DNA from: an uncultured Lewinella sp.
GTDB lineage: Bacteria; Bacteroidota; Bacteroidia; Chitinophagales; Saprospiraceae
Assembly (NCBI GenBank): GCA_937873655.1
Contig: CALMYQ010000001.1
Location: forward strand, 1 to 33,319
Length of the DNA: 33,319 nt
Reading direction: 5' to 3'
The notes under the pieces were generated by a model. The model saw only the letters and a program-made list of their open reading frames with translations. It did no database searches and was not told the DNA's origin. The position numbers and the translations under genes were made by a program. This document shows, in pieces, positions 25,301 through 33,319 of this stretch. Positions within the stretch are counted from its first letter, which is position 1, and each line of letters begins with the position of its first letter.

Positions 25301-28300
25301 CAAAATGATACGCCCTGTTCCTTCAGCGTAACAGTCGTCGACAACATCAACCCAACTGCCATTTGTACGGACCCAACCGTTCAACTGGACATTAACGGAA
25401 ATGTCGTCATCACCGGAAATATCCTCAATGAGGGATCGTCCGACAACTGCGCAATCGGCAGCCTGACGCCGGACATCACCAACCTCAATTGCAGCAATAT
25501 CGGCCCGAATACGGTGACCCTGACGGTGACCGACCTCAGCGGCAATTCGGCGACCTGCGTATCAATCGTGACCGTGGAAGATAAATTGCCGCCCACCGCC
25601 ATTTGCCAGAATGTGACCGTTCAGCTGGATAATACCGGCAACGGATCGACAACGGCCGCAGCCGCAACCATCAGCGCTTCTGACGCCTGCGGGGTCGCAT
25701 CCCTGAGCCTGAGCCAGACGAACTTCACCTGCGCCCATACCGGGGATAACACGGTTACCCTCACGGCCACCGATGTCAACGGCAATTCAGGCGCCTGCAT
25801 CAGTATTGTAACGGTCGTTGACCAGGTGCCGCCGACTGCGATCTGCCAGGACGTAACCGTTCAACTGGATAATACAGGCAACGGATCGACGACGGCTGCT
25901 GCGGTCAATAACGGCTCCTCCGACGCTTGCGGCATCGCTTCCCTCAGCCTCAGCAATTCCGATTTCACCTGTGCAAATGTCGGCTCCAACACCGTCACTC
26001 TGACCGTAAACGACATCAACATCAATGCTTCGACCTGCACCGCAACGGTGACGGTGGTTGATGTGATAGCGCCGGCAGCAGTCTGCCAGGACGTGACCGT
26101 ACAACTGGATATTACCGGCAACGGTTCCACCACAGCCGGCGAGGTCAATAACGGTTCTTCCGACGCCTGCGGAATCGCTTCCCTCAGCCTGGACAATACC
26201 GCGTTCACCTGCGCAAATGTCGGGAGCGGCAATACCGTTATCCTGACCGTCACAGACGACAACAACAATTCATCTGCCTGCCCGGCTACGGTCACCGTGG
26301 TCGACGGCGTTGCGCCGGAAGCCTTATGCCAGGATGTGACCGTCCATCTGGATGCATCCGGCAACGGTTCCACTACCGCAGCGGCGGTGAACAACGGATC
26401 GTCGGACGCTTGCGGAATCCAGTCGGCAGTCCTCAGCCAGCAGTCCTTCAGTTGTGCGAACACGGGTACAAATACGGTTACTTTGACTGTGACGGATAAC
26501 AACGGAAATGCTTCAACCTGCGCCGCAACCGTTACTGCAGTAGACGGCGTTGCACCGGTCGCTGTTTGCCAGGATGTAACGGTCCAACTGGATAACAACG
26601 GGACCGGCTCAACCACAGCAACGGCCGTCAATAACGGCTCTTCCGACGCTTGCGGAATCCAGTCGGCAGTCCTCAGTCAGCAGTCTTTCAGTTGTGCGAA
26701 TATGGGTACAAATACGGTTACTTTGACCGTGACGGATAGCAACGGGAATGCTTCGACCTGCGCCGCAACCGTGACGGTGGAGGACCTCGTGGATCCAACC
26801 ATTACCTGCCCCGCCGATATCACACTTGGGACCGACGAGAATTGTCAGGCCCTGCTTCCCGATTTCACCCAGGCCGCCAATGTAGTTTTGGCGAACAGCA
26901 GTGCCGGCTATTCCGGTACGCAAGGCCGGAACGGATGGTTCTACGGCAGTTATTTCGCTTTTGACGCCAATGGTTTCACGCCGCTTTCCCCCGGCAGTTT
27001 CGGCCCGATCTGGTTCGGCAACCAGGCCTTCGGCACACCGTTCCTCGATCCCAACGGCGGGCATCCCGGCGTGGACGACCTCATCTGGGCGGTACGCCGC
27101 TGGCGGAGCAACTACGACGGAACCGTCACGATTTCCGGTGATTTCTACGACCGGAATACCGGCTGCGGAGACGGCGCCCATGTGCGCATTTTCCAGAACG
27201 GCTCCCAGGTTTACGAATACCTGAATATTCCGGGCAGCAGCGTCCCCTACTCCATCACCCTGACCGTACAGTCACAGGATAATATTGATTTTGTCATTGA
27301 CCCGAAATTCGATGCCGGTTGCGACGACACGCATTTCACAGCGACCATCAGCGCGCCCACCGGAATGGCGGTTGCAGACAACTGTACCGTGGCATCCGTC
27401 ACGCAGTCACCCGCACCCGGCACGGCGCTTTCAGTAGATTCTCAGACCGTGACTTTAACCGTAACTGACCAATCGGGCAACTCCGCCAATTGTACCTTCT
27501 CCGTAACAACAGAAGACCAGACGCCTCCGACGGCGCTTTGCCAGGATGTCACTGTTCAGCTCGACGCTGCCGGCAACGGCTCCACCTCCGCGGCGGCGGT
27601 CGATAACAGCTCCAATGACGCTTGCGGGGTCGCTTCCTTAAGTCTGGATATCACCGATTTCACCTGTACCAATGTCGGGTCTAATCCCGTTGTCCTGACC
27701 GTAACTGATATCCACGGCAATACTTCCACTTGCTCGGCGACTGTAACGGTTGAAGATAAGGTCGACCCGACCGCCATTTGCCAGGATGTCACCGTACAGC
27801 TCGATGCCGCCGGAGACGGCTCCACTTCCCCGGCAGCGGTCAATGACGGCTCTTTCGATAATTGCGGGGTCGCTTCCCTCAGCCTCGATGTATCTGCATT
27901 TACCTGCGCCGAGGTCGGATCGAACCCGGTCGTCCTGACCGTCACCGATATCAATGGGAACAGCTCCACCTGCCAGGCCAATGTGATCGTGCAGGATAAA
28001 GTTGCCCCGACCGCTATTTGCCAGGACGTCACCGTTCAGCTCGATGCCGCCGGAGACGGCTCCACTTCCCCGGCAGCGGTCAACGACGGCTCTTTCGACA
28101 ATTGCGGGGTCGCTTCCCTCAGCCTCGATATTTCCGCATTTACCTGCGTCGGGGTCGGATCGAATCCGGTCGTCCTGACCGTCACCGATATCAACGGCAA
28201 TACTTCCACCTGCCCGGCAACCGTGACGGTTGAAGACAAGGTTGCGCCGACCGCCATTTGCCAGGATGTCACCGTTCAGCTCGATGCCGCCGGAAACGGC

Positions 28301-31300
28301 TCCACTTCCCCGGCAGCGGTCAACGACGGCTCTTTTGATAATTGCGGGGTCGCTTCCCTCAGCCTCGATATTTCCGCATTTACCTGCGCCGAGGTCGGAT
28401 CGAACCCGGTCGTCCTGACCGTCACCGATATCAATGGGAACAGCTCCACCTGCCAGGCCAATGTGATCGTGCAGGACAAAGTTGCGCCGACGGCTATTTG
28501 CCAGGATGCCACCGTGCAGCTTGACGCCTCCGGCAACGGTTCCACTACCCCGGCTGCCGTCGACAACGGCTCGAATGACGCCTGCGGGATCGCTTCCCTC
28601 GGCCTGGACATCACCGACTTCACCTGCGCCAATGTCGGGTCTAATCCCGTTGTCCTGACCGTCACCGACGTCAACGGTAACACTTCCACCTGTTCGGCAA
28701 CCGTGACCGTGCAAGACAAGGTCGCGCCGACCGCCATTTGCCAGGATGCGACCGTCCAACTGGATTCGGACGGCAACGGTTACCTGACAGAAGGAGAGGT
28801 CGACAACGGCTCCAACGATGCCTGCGGCATCCAGGGTCTTGTGCTGAATCAAACGGCCTTCGGTTGCGCCAATGTGGGGTCGAATACCGTAACCCTGACC
28901 GTAACGGATGTCAACGGCAATGTTTCGACCTGCTCGGCTACCGTTACTGTTGAAGATAATGTGGCGCCGACGGCCATTTGCCAGAATGTCACCGTTCAAC
29001 TCGACGCCGCCGGCAACGGATCCACAACCGCAGCAGCGGTGGATAACGGTTCGTCGGACGCTTGCGGGATCGCAAGCCTGTCACTGAGCCAGACGGCGTT
29101 CAACTGTACCCATGTCGGATCGAATACAGTCACTTTAACGGTAACGGACATCAACACCAACAGCTCCATTTGTACAGCTGTAGTTATCGTACAGGACAAT
29201 ATCAACCCCAATGCCCTTTGCAAGAATGCAACGGTCAACCTCGACAACACCGGCAACGGGTCGATCACGCCGAACGATATCGACAATGGTTCCAACGACA
29301 ACTGCGGCATCGGCTCCCTGAGCCTCAGCCAGACCGGTTTTGACTGCAGCCTTGTGGGTAATAATCCCATCACCCTGACCGTGACAGACGTCAACGGGAA
29401 TGTCAGCACCTGTACAGCAACGGTCAAGGTCCAGGACAACATCGCGCCGGTCGCGGTCTGCCAGGATGTGACCGTTCAACTGGACAATACCGGAAACGGC
29501 TCCACTACCGCAGCAGCAGTGAACAACGGATCGTCGGATGCCTGCGGCGTCGACGGCCTCAGCCTGGATGTTTCCGCTTTCACCTGTTCGAACATCGGAC
29601 CGAATACCGTTACCCTGACCGTCACAGATATCAACGACAATGTTTCGACGTGCCCGGCAACCGTTACTGTTGAAGATAACGTGGATCCGGTCGCCGTTTG
29701 CCAGGATGTCACCATCCAACTCGACAATACAGGCGCCGCCGACCTTACGGCAGGTGATATCAATAACGGCTCCAATGATGCCTGCGGCGTGCAATCGGCG
29801 TCCTTAAGCCAGGAAATTTTCGACTGCAGCGAGGTCGGACCGAATACGGTAACCCTGACGGTCACGGACAATCACCTCAATACGTCCACCTGTACGGCTA
29901 CCGTCACCGTTGAAGATTATATTGATCCGGTGATTGCGGGATGCCCGGCAAATATCGTCCTGGCAACACTGACAACAGATTGCAGTGCGCTGGGATCCTG
30001 GACACCGCCGACTGCCAGCGATAATTGTTCGGTTCAAAGCCTGACCTTTGCACTTAATCCGAATGTTTCTGTTATTTCATTGCCGACATTGGTCTTCGGG
30101 GTATTCCCGGGCGGCGTAACGACGGTTACCTATACCGCAACCGATCCCTCCGGCAACAGCGCTCTATGCAGCTTTAACATCACCGTAAATGACGAAACGC
30201 CGCCGATTTTGACGGGTTGTCCGGGCAATGTCATGGTCAACAGCAATCCGGGATTATGCGGCGCAAACGCCTTCTGGAATCCGCCGACAGCATCGGATAA
30301 TTGTCCGGGCGTAACGGCAACAGCCAGCCACTCCCCCGGCGATTTCTTCCAGGTAGGCGCCACGACCGTAACCTATTCCGCCACAGACGCATCGGACAAT
30401 ACGACGCCCGTTCCGTGTACCTTCACGGTAACTGTTTCAGACAATACCAATCCGACCATTACGTGTCCGGCCAGTGTGGTTCAAACAGCCGACCCCGGCC
30501 TTTGCAGCGCTTTGGTCACTTTCGCGGCTGCTACGGCAACGGACAACTGTTCGGCTACGGTTGCTTACAGCCAGGATCCAGGTACTGTTTTCCAGGTCGG
30601 TACAACCGCGGTCACTGCCACGGCAACAGACCTTGCCGGAAATACCGCAAGCTGCAATTTCAACGTGACGGTAACTGATGACGAACCGCCGACGGCGCTT
30701 TGCCAAGACCTCACCGTTCAGCTTGACAATACAGGCAGTGCATCCATTGCGCCGGCTTCCATCGACAACGGCTCATCCGACGTTTGCGGAATTCAGTCCA
30801 CAGTCCTCAGTCAGCAGTCCTTCAGTTGCGCGGACGTGGGTACAAATACGGTTACTTTGACCGTAACGGACATCCACAGCAATGTTTCGACCTGCTCAGC
30901 TACCGTGACCGTTCAAGACAATATCGCGCCGACTGCCGTCTGCCAGGATGCGACTGTCCAGCTGGACGCTAACGGCGCAGCAAGCATCCAACCTGCCGAC
31001 ATTGACAACGGTTCATCCGATGCATGCGGGATCGCCTCTCTCAGCCTGGACGTAAGTTCGTTTGACTGCAATGACCATATTTCCGGGCCGGCCATCACCG
31101 AGCTCTTTATTTCGGAATATGTGGAAGGTTCCGGCAATACCAAGTGCATTGAGATCTACAACGGCACCGGCGCAGCCGTCAACCTGAGCGGATATCAACT
31201 CCTGTTTTATGTGAACGGCAGCAGTTCCGTAAGCACAACTATCAACTTATCGGGAACGGTGGCCGACGGGGATGTATTCGTAGTTTGCGACGACGGCGCT

Positions 31301-33319
31301 GCGGCGGCATTCCTCGCCCAGGCCGATCAGCTTTCTACCGTAACCTTCTACAACGGCGACGATGCAGTTGTGCTGGCGAAAAACAGCACACCGGTCGACA
31401 TCTTCGGCAGAATCGGTCAGGATCCAGGTTCAGACTGGAACGTCTCCGGCAACAGCACGGTAGATCATACCCTGGTCCGGAATCCGGATGTTTTTGCCGG
31501 AAATACGGATAATGCGGTGAATTTCCCGAGCCTGGGTACAGAGTGGACCCAATTTGCGAACAATACCAGTTCACAGTTGGGCAGCCATACGGTAAACAGC
31601 GTACCCGGAAACGCGGTTGTATTGACGGTGACGGACAACAACGGCAATACTTCCACTTGTACGGCGAACGTAACCCTGGAAGAAAATACGCCGCCCACCG
31701 CGATATGTCAGGATGTGACGGTTCAGTTGAATGCCGCCGGCACGGGGACGACAACGGCTGCTGCCGTCGATAACGGCTCCAATGACGCCTGCGGGATTCA
31801 GTCGGCAGTCCTCAGTCAGCAGTCTTTCAGTTGTGCTGAGGTGGGCGCAAATACGGTTACTTTGACCGTGACCGACACCCACGACAACGTTTCGACCTGC
31901 ACGGCTACCGTGACCGTGGAAGACAACATCGATCCAATCGCCTTGTGCCAGGATGTGACCGTACAGCTCAATGCTTCCGGCAACGGTTCCACAACGGCAG
32001 CAGCAGTGAACAACAGCTCGTCCGACGCCTGCGGGATTCAGTCCGCAGCCCTCAGTCAGCAGTCTTTCAGTTGTGCTGAGGTGGGCGCGAATACCGTTAC
32101 TTTGACCGTGACCGACATCCACGACAACGTTTCGACCTGCACGGCTACCGTGACGGTGGAAGATAACGTCGATCCGGTCGCCTTGTGCCAGGATGTGACC
32201 GTGCAACTGGGCGCAAACGGAACGGGCACGCTAACGGCGGCCGAAGTGGATAACGGTTCCGGTGACGCCTGCGGCATTGCCGGCCTGAGCATCGACAATG
32301 CGGATTTTGATTGTTCCGATATCGTTGCCGGCGCGCAGATAACGGAGCTTTTCATTTCCGAATACATCGAAGGCGGTGGCAGCAACAAATGCATAGAGAT
32401 CTTCAACGGCACCGGAGCGCCGGTCAACCTGACCGGCTATCAACTCCTGTTCTATTTCAACGGCAGCATCTCAGCCGGCACTTCGATCAACCTGACCGGC
32501 ACGATCAACAACGGCGATGTATACGTAGTTTGCGATGACGGCGCAACCGCTGATTTCCTCAACAATGCAGATCTGGCCTCCGCTGCCAGCTTCTTCAATG
32601 GGGATGACGCCATTGTACTGGCCAAATCCGGAACGCCCATCGACATCATCGGCAGAATCGGCCAGGACCCGGGTACGGAATGGACCGGCGGAGGAAATTC
32701 AACATTGGACCGCACGCTGGTCCGGAATGCCGATATCACCTCCGGCAATACCGATAATGCATCGGGATTCCCAAGCCTGGCCACAGAATGGACAGGATTC
32801 GCGAATAATACCAGTTCACAACTGGGCAGTCACACCAGCAATTCCCTGGGCAATGTTGTCACCCTGACGGTAACGGACACCCACGGTAATGTTTCGACCT
32901 GCTCGGCGACCGTAACTGTTGAAGACAATATGGCACCGGTCGCATTGTGCCAGGATGTGACCGTCCAGCTCAATGCATCAGGTACCGGTTCTACCACGGC
33001 GACAGCGGTCGATAACGGCTCCAACGACGCTTGCGGAATTCAGTCCACAGTCCTCAGTCAGCAGTCCTTCGGTTGTGCTGAGGTGGGTACGAATACGGTG
33101 ACTTTGACCGTGACTGACATCCACGACAACGTTTCGACCTGCACGGCTACCGTGACCGTGGAAGACAACGTCGATCCGGTTGCTTTGTGCCAGGATGTGA
33201 CCGTTCAGCTCAACGCGGCGGGCGCGGGTTCTACCACGGCAGTTGCGGTCGATAACGGCTCCAACGACGCTTGCGGAATTCAGTCGGCAGTCCTCAGTCA
33301 GCAGTCCTTCGGTTGTGAG
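22346..33319 (+). CDS. Giant secreted multidomain repeat adhesin (3' end outside window)
   Basis: Open from 22346 to the window edge, 3658 codons without a stop. Start chosen at 22346 because it gives a clean 29-residue signal peptide (MSKNGFRLFLAMPLLIAFIL..., ending GIGQ). Order: glycine-rich domain (about 30-250); Ig/PKD-like domains (about 252-555); HYR domains (about 555-1000); then 23 copies of an 80-residue repeat in three arrays, with three tandem HYR domains between the second and third. A unit reads roughly AICQDVTVQLD, STTAAAVDNGS, DACGIASLSLS, FTCANVG, NTVTLTVTD, STCTATVTVED, with four conserved Cys. Four unrelated domains are embedded within HYR or repeat units. It is probably a T9SS-exported, disulfide-stabilised surface stalk for adhesion; the expected sorting domain would lie beyond the window. 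Identity of the repeat family beyond HYR-like is not certain. Confidence 0.9.
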   Translation, partial: MSKNGFRLFLAMPLLIAFILCWANKGIGQTATYSVPGNYNFIVPPGVTSVTVKAWGGGGGGGHSDGGNGGQSGGGGGGGGGGYRTGTFTVTPGQTISIVVGQGGIGADQDDEDGEAGGLSSATYNSFAIIAFGGGGGNTGVNGTTGGQGGAGGGGSGGSGGNSGGMGASGGASDGGRGGGGAGDANPGQNGSGRTGGGAGGSAGGGSGGFGGTSSNDGTNGGNLGGGGGGTGDDGSTSDTGGNGGRGEVQLTFTCPTYSLISTAATNLACGGSFSSVSVTGSASGLPAGAYNVTYNLSGTNAATGNTAEMIVSAAGNGSFNTATLNNAGVTTLTITSLSGGDGCSSSLNANNTATISVTQAVPATPGAISGDGSICVPNQTDNIYSISAVSGATSYTWTVPTGWSITAGQGTTSITVTAGDNGDNGSITVTADNTCGSSTPQTLSVSVISNNDIGFNNNIQNNSLTICLGDNSNSINGGNPPGGETYTWEVSTAGPTGPFSTVSPNPGDAQNWNISSTYYNNLGTYYFQRSVSSNGTCNGPSDVVTLNVISDVPTFSVCPSDITTNTDNGVCSAIVAYNVTASNGTLTYAFTGATTSSGSGTGSGSTFEKGVTSVTVTATGTCGSATCSFTVTVEDQEAPVLTCPTSVTVSNDIGVCGAVVNFSDPVVTDNCPFIVAVSNLSVGDIAFTGYRSDDPDQFRFVALVEIAAGTVIRFTDNGWLAVGGFRTNEGETVWTADTQVPLGTVVTVTTSGASTGTVSTPGSHINLSTSGDQLFAFQGTMNNPILITGIQMNTTSGWDSDATSSSSSAKPSEFTDGVNSISFTSPADNGTYDCSVISGEISTIRQAVNTSTNWTLNNSSGFSLTSCNFSITGPSVPTTLTLGLPSGSTFPVGTTTNTFSAMDAGGNTGACSFTVTVNDTEDPVANCPANITVNSTPGQCGALVSFTVTSSDNCPGETINSVPASGTFFTVGTTPVQVTVTDAAQNDTPCSFSVTVVDNINPTAICTDPTVQLDINGNVVITGNILNEGSSDNCAIGSLTPDITNLNCSNIGPNTVTLTVTDLSGNSATCVSIVTVEDKLPPTAICQNVTVQLDNTGNGSTTAAAATISASDACGVASLSLSQTNFTCAHTGDNTVTLTATDVNGNSGACISIVTVVDQVPPTAICQDVTVQLDNTGNGSTTAAAVNNGSSDACGIASLSLSNSDFTCANVGSNTVTLTVNDININASTCTATVTVVDVIAPAAVCQDVTVQLDITGNGSTTAGEVNNGSSDACGIASLSLDNTAFTCANVGSGNTVILTVTDDNNNSSACPATVTVVDGVAPEALCQDVTVHLDASGNGSTTAAAVNNGSSDACGIQSAVLSQQSFSCANTGTNTVTLTVTDNNGNASTCAATVTAVDGVAPVAVCQDVTVQLDNNGTGSTTATAVNNGSSDACGIQSAVLSQQSFSCANMGTNTVTLTVTDSNGNASTCAATVTVEDLVDPTITCPADITLGTDENCQALLPDFTQAANVVLANSSAGYSGTQGRNGWFYGSYFAFDANGFTPLSPGSFGPIWFGNQAFGTPFLDPNGGHPGVDDLIWAVRRWRSNYDGTVTISGDFYDRNTGCGDGAHVRIFQNGSQVYEYLNIPGSSVPYSITLTVQSQDNIDFVIDPKFDAGCDDTHFTATISAPTGMAVADNCTVASVTQSPAPGTALSVDSQTVTLTVTDQSGNSANCTFSVTTEDQTPPTALCQDVTVQLDAAGNGSTSAAAVDNSSNDACGVASLSLDITDFTCTNVGSNPVVLTVTDIHGNTSTCSATVTVEDKVDPTAICQDVTVQLDAAGDGSTSPAAVNDGSFDNCGVASLSLDVSAFTCAEVGSNPVVLTVTDINGNSSTCQANVIVQDKVAPTAICQDVTVQLDAAGDGSTSPAAVNDGSFDNCGVASLSLDISAFTCVGVGSNPVVLTVTDINGNTSTCPATVTVEDKVAPTAICQDVTVQLDAAGNGSTSPAAVNDGSFDNCGVASLSLDISAFTCAEVGSNPVVLTVTDINGNSSTCQANVIVQDKVAPTAICQDATVQLDASGNGSTTPAAVDNGSNDACGIASLGLDITDFTCANVGSNPVVLTVTDVNGNTSTCSATVTVQDKVAPTAICQDATVQLDSDGNGYLTEGEVDNGSNDACGIQGLVLNQTAFGCANVGSNTVTLTVTDVNGNVSTCSATVTVEDNVAPTAICQNVTVQLDAAGNGSTTAAAVDNGSSDACGIASLSLSQTAFNCTHVGSNTVTLTVTDINTNSSICTAVVIVQDNINPNALCKNATVNLDNTGNGSITPNDIDNGSNDNCGIGSLSLSQTGFDCSLVGNNPITLTVTDVNGNVSTCTATVKVQDNIAPVAVCQDVTVQLDNTGNGSTTAAAVNNGSSDACGVDGLSLDVSAFTCSNIGPNTVTLTVTDINDNVSTCPATVTVEDNVDPVAVCQDVTIQLDNTGAADLTAGDINNGSNDACGVQSASLSQEIFDCSEVGPNTVTLTVTDNHLNTSTCTATVTVEDYIDPVIAGCPANIVLATLTTDCSALGSWTPPTASDNCSVQSLTFALNPNVSVISLPTLVFGVFPGGVTTVTYTATDPSGNSALCSFNITVNDETPPILTGCPGNVMVNSNPGLCGANAFWNPPTASDNCPGVTATASHSPGDFFQVGATTVTYSATDASDNTTPVPCTFTVTVSDNTNPTITCPASVVQTADPGLCSALVTFAAATATDNCSATVAYSQDPGTVFQVGTTAVTATATDLAGNTASCNFNVTVTDDEPPTALCQDLTVQLDNTGSASIAPASIDNGSSDVCGIQSTVLSQQSFSCADVGTNTVTLTVTDIHSNVSTCSATVTVQDNIAPTAVCQDATVQLDANGAASIQPADIDNGSSDACGIASLSLDVSSFDCNDHISGPAITELFISEYVEGSGNTKCIEIYNGTGAAVNLSGYQLLFYVNGSSSVSTTINLSGTVADGDVFVVCDDGAAAAFLAQADQLSTVTFYNGDDAVVLAKNSTPVDIFGRIGQDPGSDWNVSGNSTVDHTLVRNPDVFAGNTDNAVNFPSLGTEWTQFANNTSSQLGSHTVNSVPGNAVVLTVTDNNGNTSTCTANVTLEENTPPTAICQDVTVQLNAAGTGTTTAAAVDNGSNDACGIQSAVLSQQSFSCAEVGANTVTLTVTDTHDNVSTCTATVTVEDNIDPIALCQDVTVQLNASGNGSTTAAAVNNSSSDACGIQSAALSQQSFSCAEVGANTVTLTVTDIHDNVSTCTATVTVEDNVDPVALCQDVTVQLGANGTGTLTAAEVDNGSGDACGIAGLSIDNADFDCSDIVAGAQITELFISEYIEGGGSNKCIEIFNGTGAPVNLTGYQLLFYFNGSISAGTSINLTGTINNGDVYVVCDDGATADFLNNADLASAASFFNGDDAIVLAKSGTPIDIIGRIGQDPGTEWTGGGNSTLDRTLVRNADITSGNTDNASGFPSLATEWTGFANNTSSQLGSHTSNSLGNVVTLTVTDTHGNVSTCSATVTVEDNMAPVALCQDVTVQLNASGTGSTTATAVDNGSNDACGIQSTVLSQQSFGCAEVGTNTVTLTVTDIHDNVSTCTATVTVEDNVDPVALCQDVTVQLNAAGAGSTTAVAVDNGSNDACGIQSAVLSQQSFGCE
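22509..22591 (+). repeat. GGC trinucleotide tracts encoding polyglycine
   Basis: Two tracts of mostly GGC codons encode seven glycines (22509-22531 region) and ten glycines (22562-22591) at the start of the glycine-rich domain. Gly-rich sequence continues to about 23090. Slippage here would alter the glycine count without breaking the frame. Confidence 0.85.
24364..24975 (+). other. Embedded domain A of the giant adhesin (inside a HYR domain)
   Basis: The HYR domain that begins APVLTCPTSVTVS runs to VVTDNCP and is then interrupted by about 200 residues (IAFTGYRSDDPDQFRFVAL, VIRFTDNGW, GDQLFAFQG, ending near CNFSITG). It resumes as TTLTLGLPSGSTFPVG and SACSFTVTV-like strands. The IAFTGY...FTDNGW...AFQG pattern resembles a module seen in other large secreted bacterial proteins (recollection). 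Boundaries are approximate. Confidence 0.65.
25364..26806 (+). repeat. First array of 240-bp repeats (6 units)
   Basis: Units counted from the first conserved Cys codon start at 25364, 25604, 25844, 26084, 26327 and 26567. Spacing is 240 bp, except one of 243 bp caused by an extra residue in VGSGNTV. The first unit is the most divergent. Confidence 0.88.
26880..27365 (+). other. Embedded domain B of the giant adhesin (inside a HYR domain)
   Basis: A HYR domain starting ITCPADITLGTDENCQALLPDF is interrupted before its ADNC motif by about 160 residues rich in aromatic and Gly residues (NGWFYGSYFAFDANG, IWAVRRWRSNYDGTVTISGDFYD, DNIDFVIDPKFD). It resembles a jelly-roll/carbohydrate-binding fold. 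The host domain resumes at VADNCTVASVTQSP. Confidence 0.6.
27539..29938 (+). repeat. Second array of 240-bp repeats (10 units)
   Basis: Ten units at exactly 240-bp spacing (27539, 27779, 28019 and so on to 29699). Units 2 to 4 are nearly identical over long stretches at the DNA level, including third codon positions, which points to recent duplication or gene conversion. Confidence 0.9.
31072..31605 (+). other. Lamin-tail-like domain inserted in repeat (copy 1)
   Basis: After SSFDCND the repeat is interrupted by about 175 residues with the LTD signature ITELFISEYVEGSG, CIEIYNGTG, VNLSGYQLLFY, DVFVVCDDGA, VDIFGRIGQDPG. The host repeat then resumes at AVVLTVTDNNGN. LTD domains in bacterial secreted proteins are often linked to nucleases or surface attachment; here it is a spacer or binding module (inference). 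Confidence 0.85.
32320..32845 (+). other. Lamin-tail-like domain inserted in repeat (copy 2)
   Basis: Second LTD (ITELFISEYIEGGG, CIEIFNGTG, VNLTGYQLLFY, VDIIGRIGQDPG), inserted after ADFDCSD in the same loop as copy 1. The repeat resumes at NVVTLTVTDTHGN. DNA similarity to copy 1 is moderate, clearly lower than between neighbouring 240-bp repeats, so this duplication is older or evolves under other constraints. Confidence 0.85.

Larger units (their letters stand above)
30701..33319 (+). repeat. Third array of 240-bp repeats (7 units, two carrying inserts; runs off window)
   Basis: Units start at 30701, 30941, 31706, 31946, 32186, 32948 and 33188. The units at 30941 and 32186 are stretched to 765 and 762 bp by lamin-tail-like inserts; the others are 240 bp. 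The last is cut by the window end. Confidence 0.88.

Noticed and set aside
27638..28999. 453-codon minus-strand frame in the giant adhesin, and similar repeats of minus-strand frames
   Set aside because: The periodic frame mirrors the 240-bp repeats. The sense strand is open throughout and makes a coherent repeat protein.

Overview
The window reads as a chromosomal segment of a Bacteroidota bacterium, most likely from the Saprospiria (Lewinella/Haliscomenobacter-like). The grounds are a type IX secretion (T9SS) type A C-terminal sorting domain, HYR-domain adhesins, WD40-caspase fusions, many proteins with a signal peptide ending in AQ or GQ, almost no Shine-Dalgarno sequences, and promoter candidates of the TTG / TAnnTTTG type. 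The taxonomic call is inference; no rRNA or tRNA gene was seen.

Layout. Positions 1-731 hold no convincing gene, only intergenic repeats (a 132-nt direct repeat and a 20-nt inverted repeat). Positions 732-7408 carry five minus-strand genes in apparent operon order: metallopeptidase-TPR, CHASE2 membrane protein, FecR-like/TPR, metallopeptidase-TPR, FecR-like. The two metallopeptidases are paralogues of each other, and so are the two FecR-like proteins. A divergent gene (7510-9075) encodes an exported protein with a possible beta-barrel end, and 9127-9594 a small exported beta-rich protein. Two large minus-strand paralogues (9969-13712 and 13962-17495) each encode 14 WD40 blades, an Ig-like linker, a caspase-fold domain with an intact His/Cys dyad, and a shared C-terminal domain. 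Divergent from the second lie an ECF-type sigma factor and a membrane-anchored anti-sigma-like protein (17681-19110). The right third holds two plus-strand secreted repeat proteins: a complete 742-residue T9SS cargo (19569-21797) and a giant adhesin (from 22346, at least 3658 codons, open at the window edge). The giant consists of a glycine-rich domain, Ig/HYR domains and 23 copies of an 80-residue four-cysteine repeat, with four foreign domains embedded in its repeats.

How it may work together. CHASE2, FecR-like proteins, caspase-fold effectors, TPR proteins and an ECF sigma factor within 19 kb recall cyanobacterial neighbourhoods that combine CHAT (a caspase-like fold), CHASE2, FecR, DUF928 and a sigma factor. 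I infer an envelope-located sensing and proteolysis module: a CHASE2 sensor without an output domain, exported metallopeptidases and caspases as effectors, FecR-like proteins as adaptors, and the sigma/anti-sigma pair as transcriptional control. Only the domain content and gene order are seen; the pathway is a hypothesis. The giant adhesin may be an unrelated neighbour.
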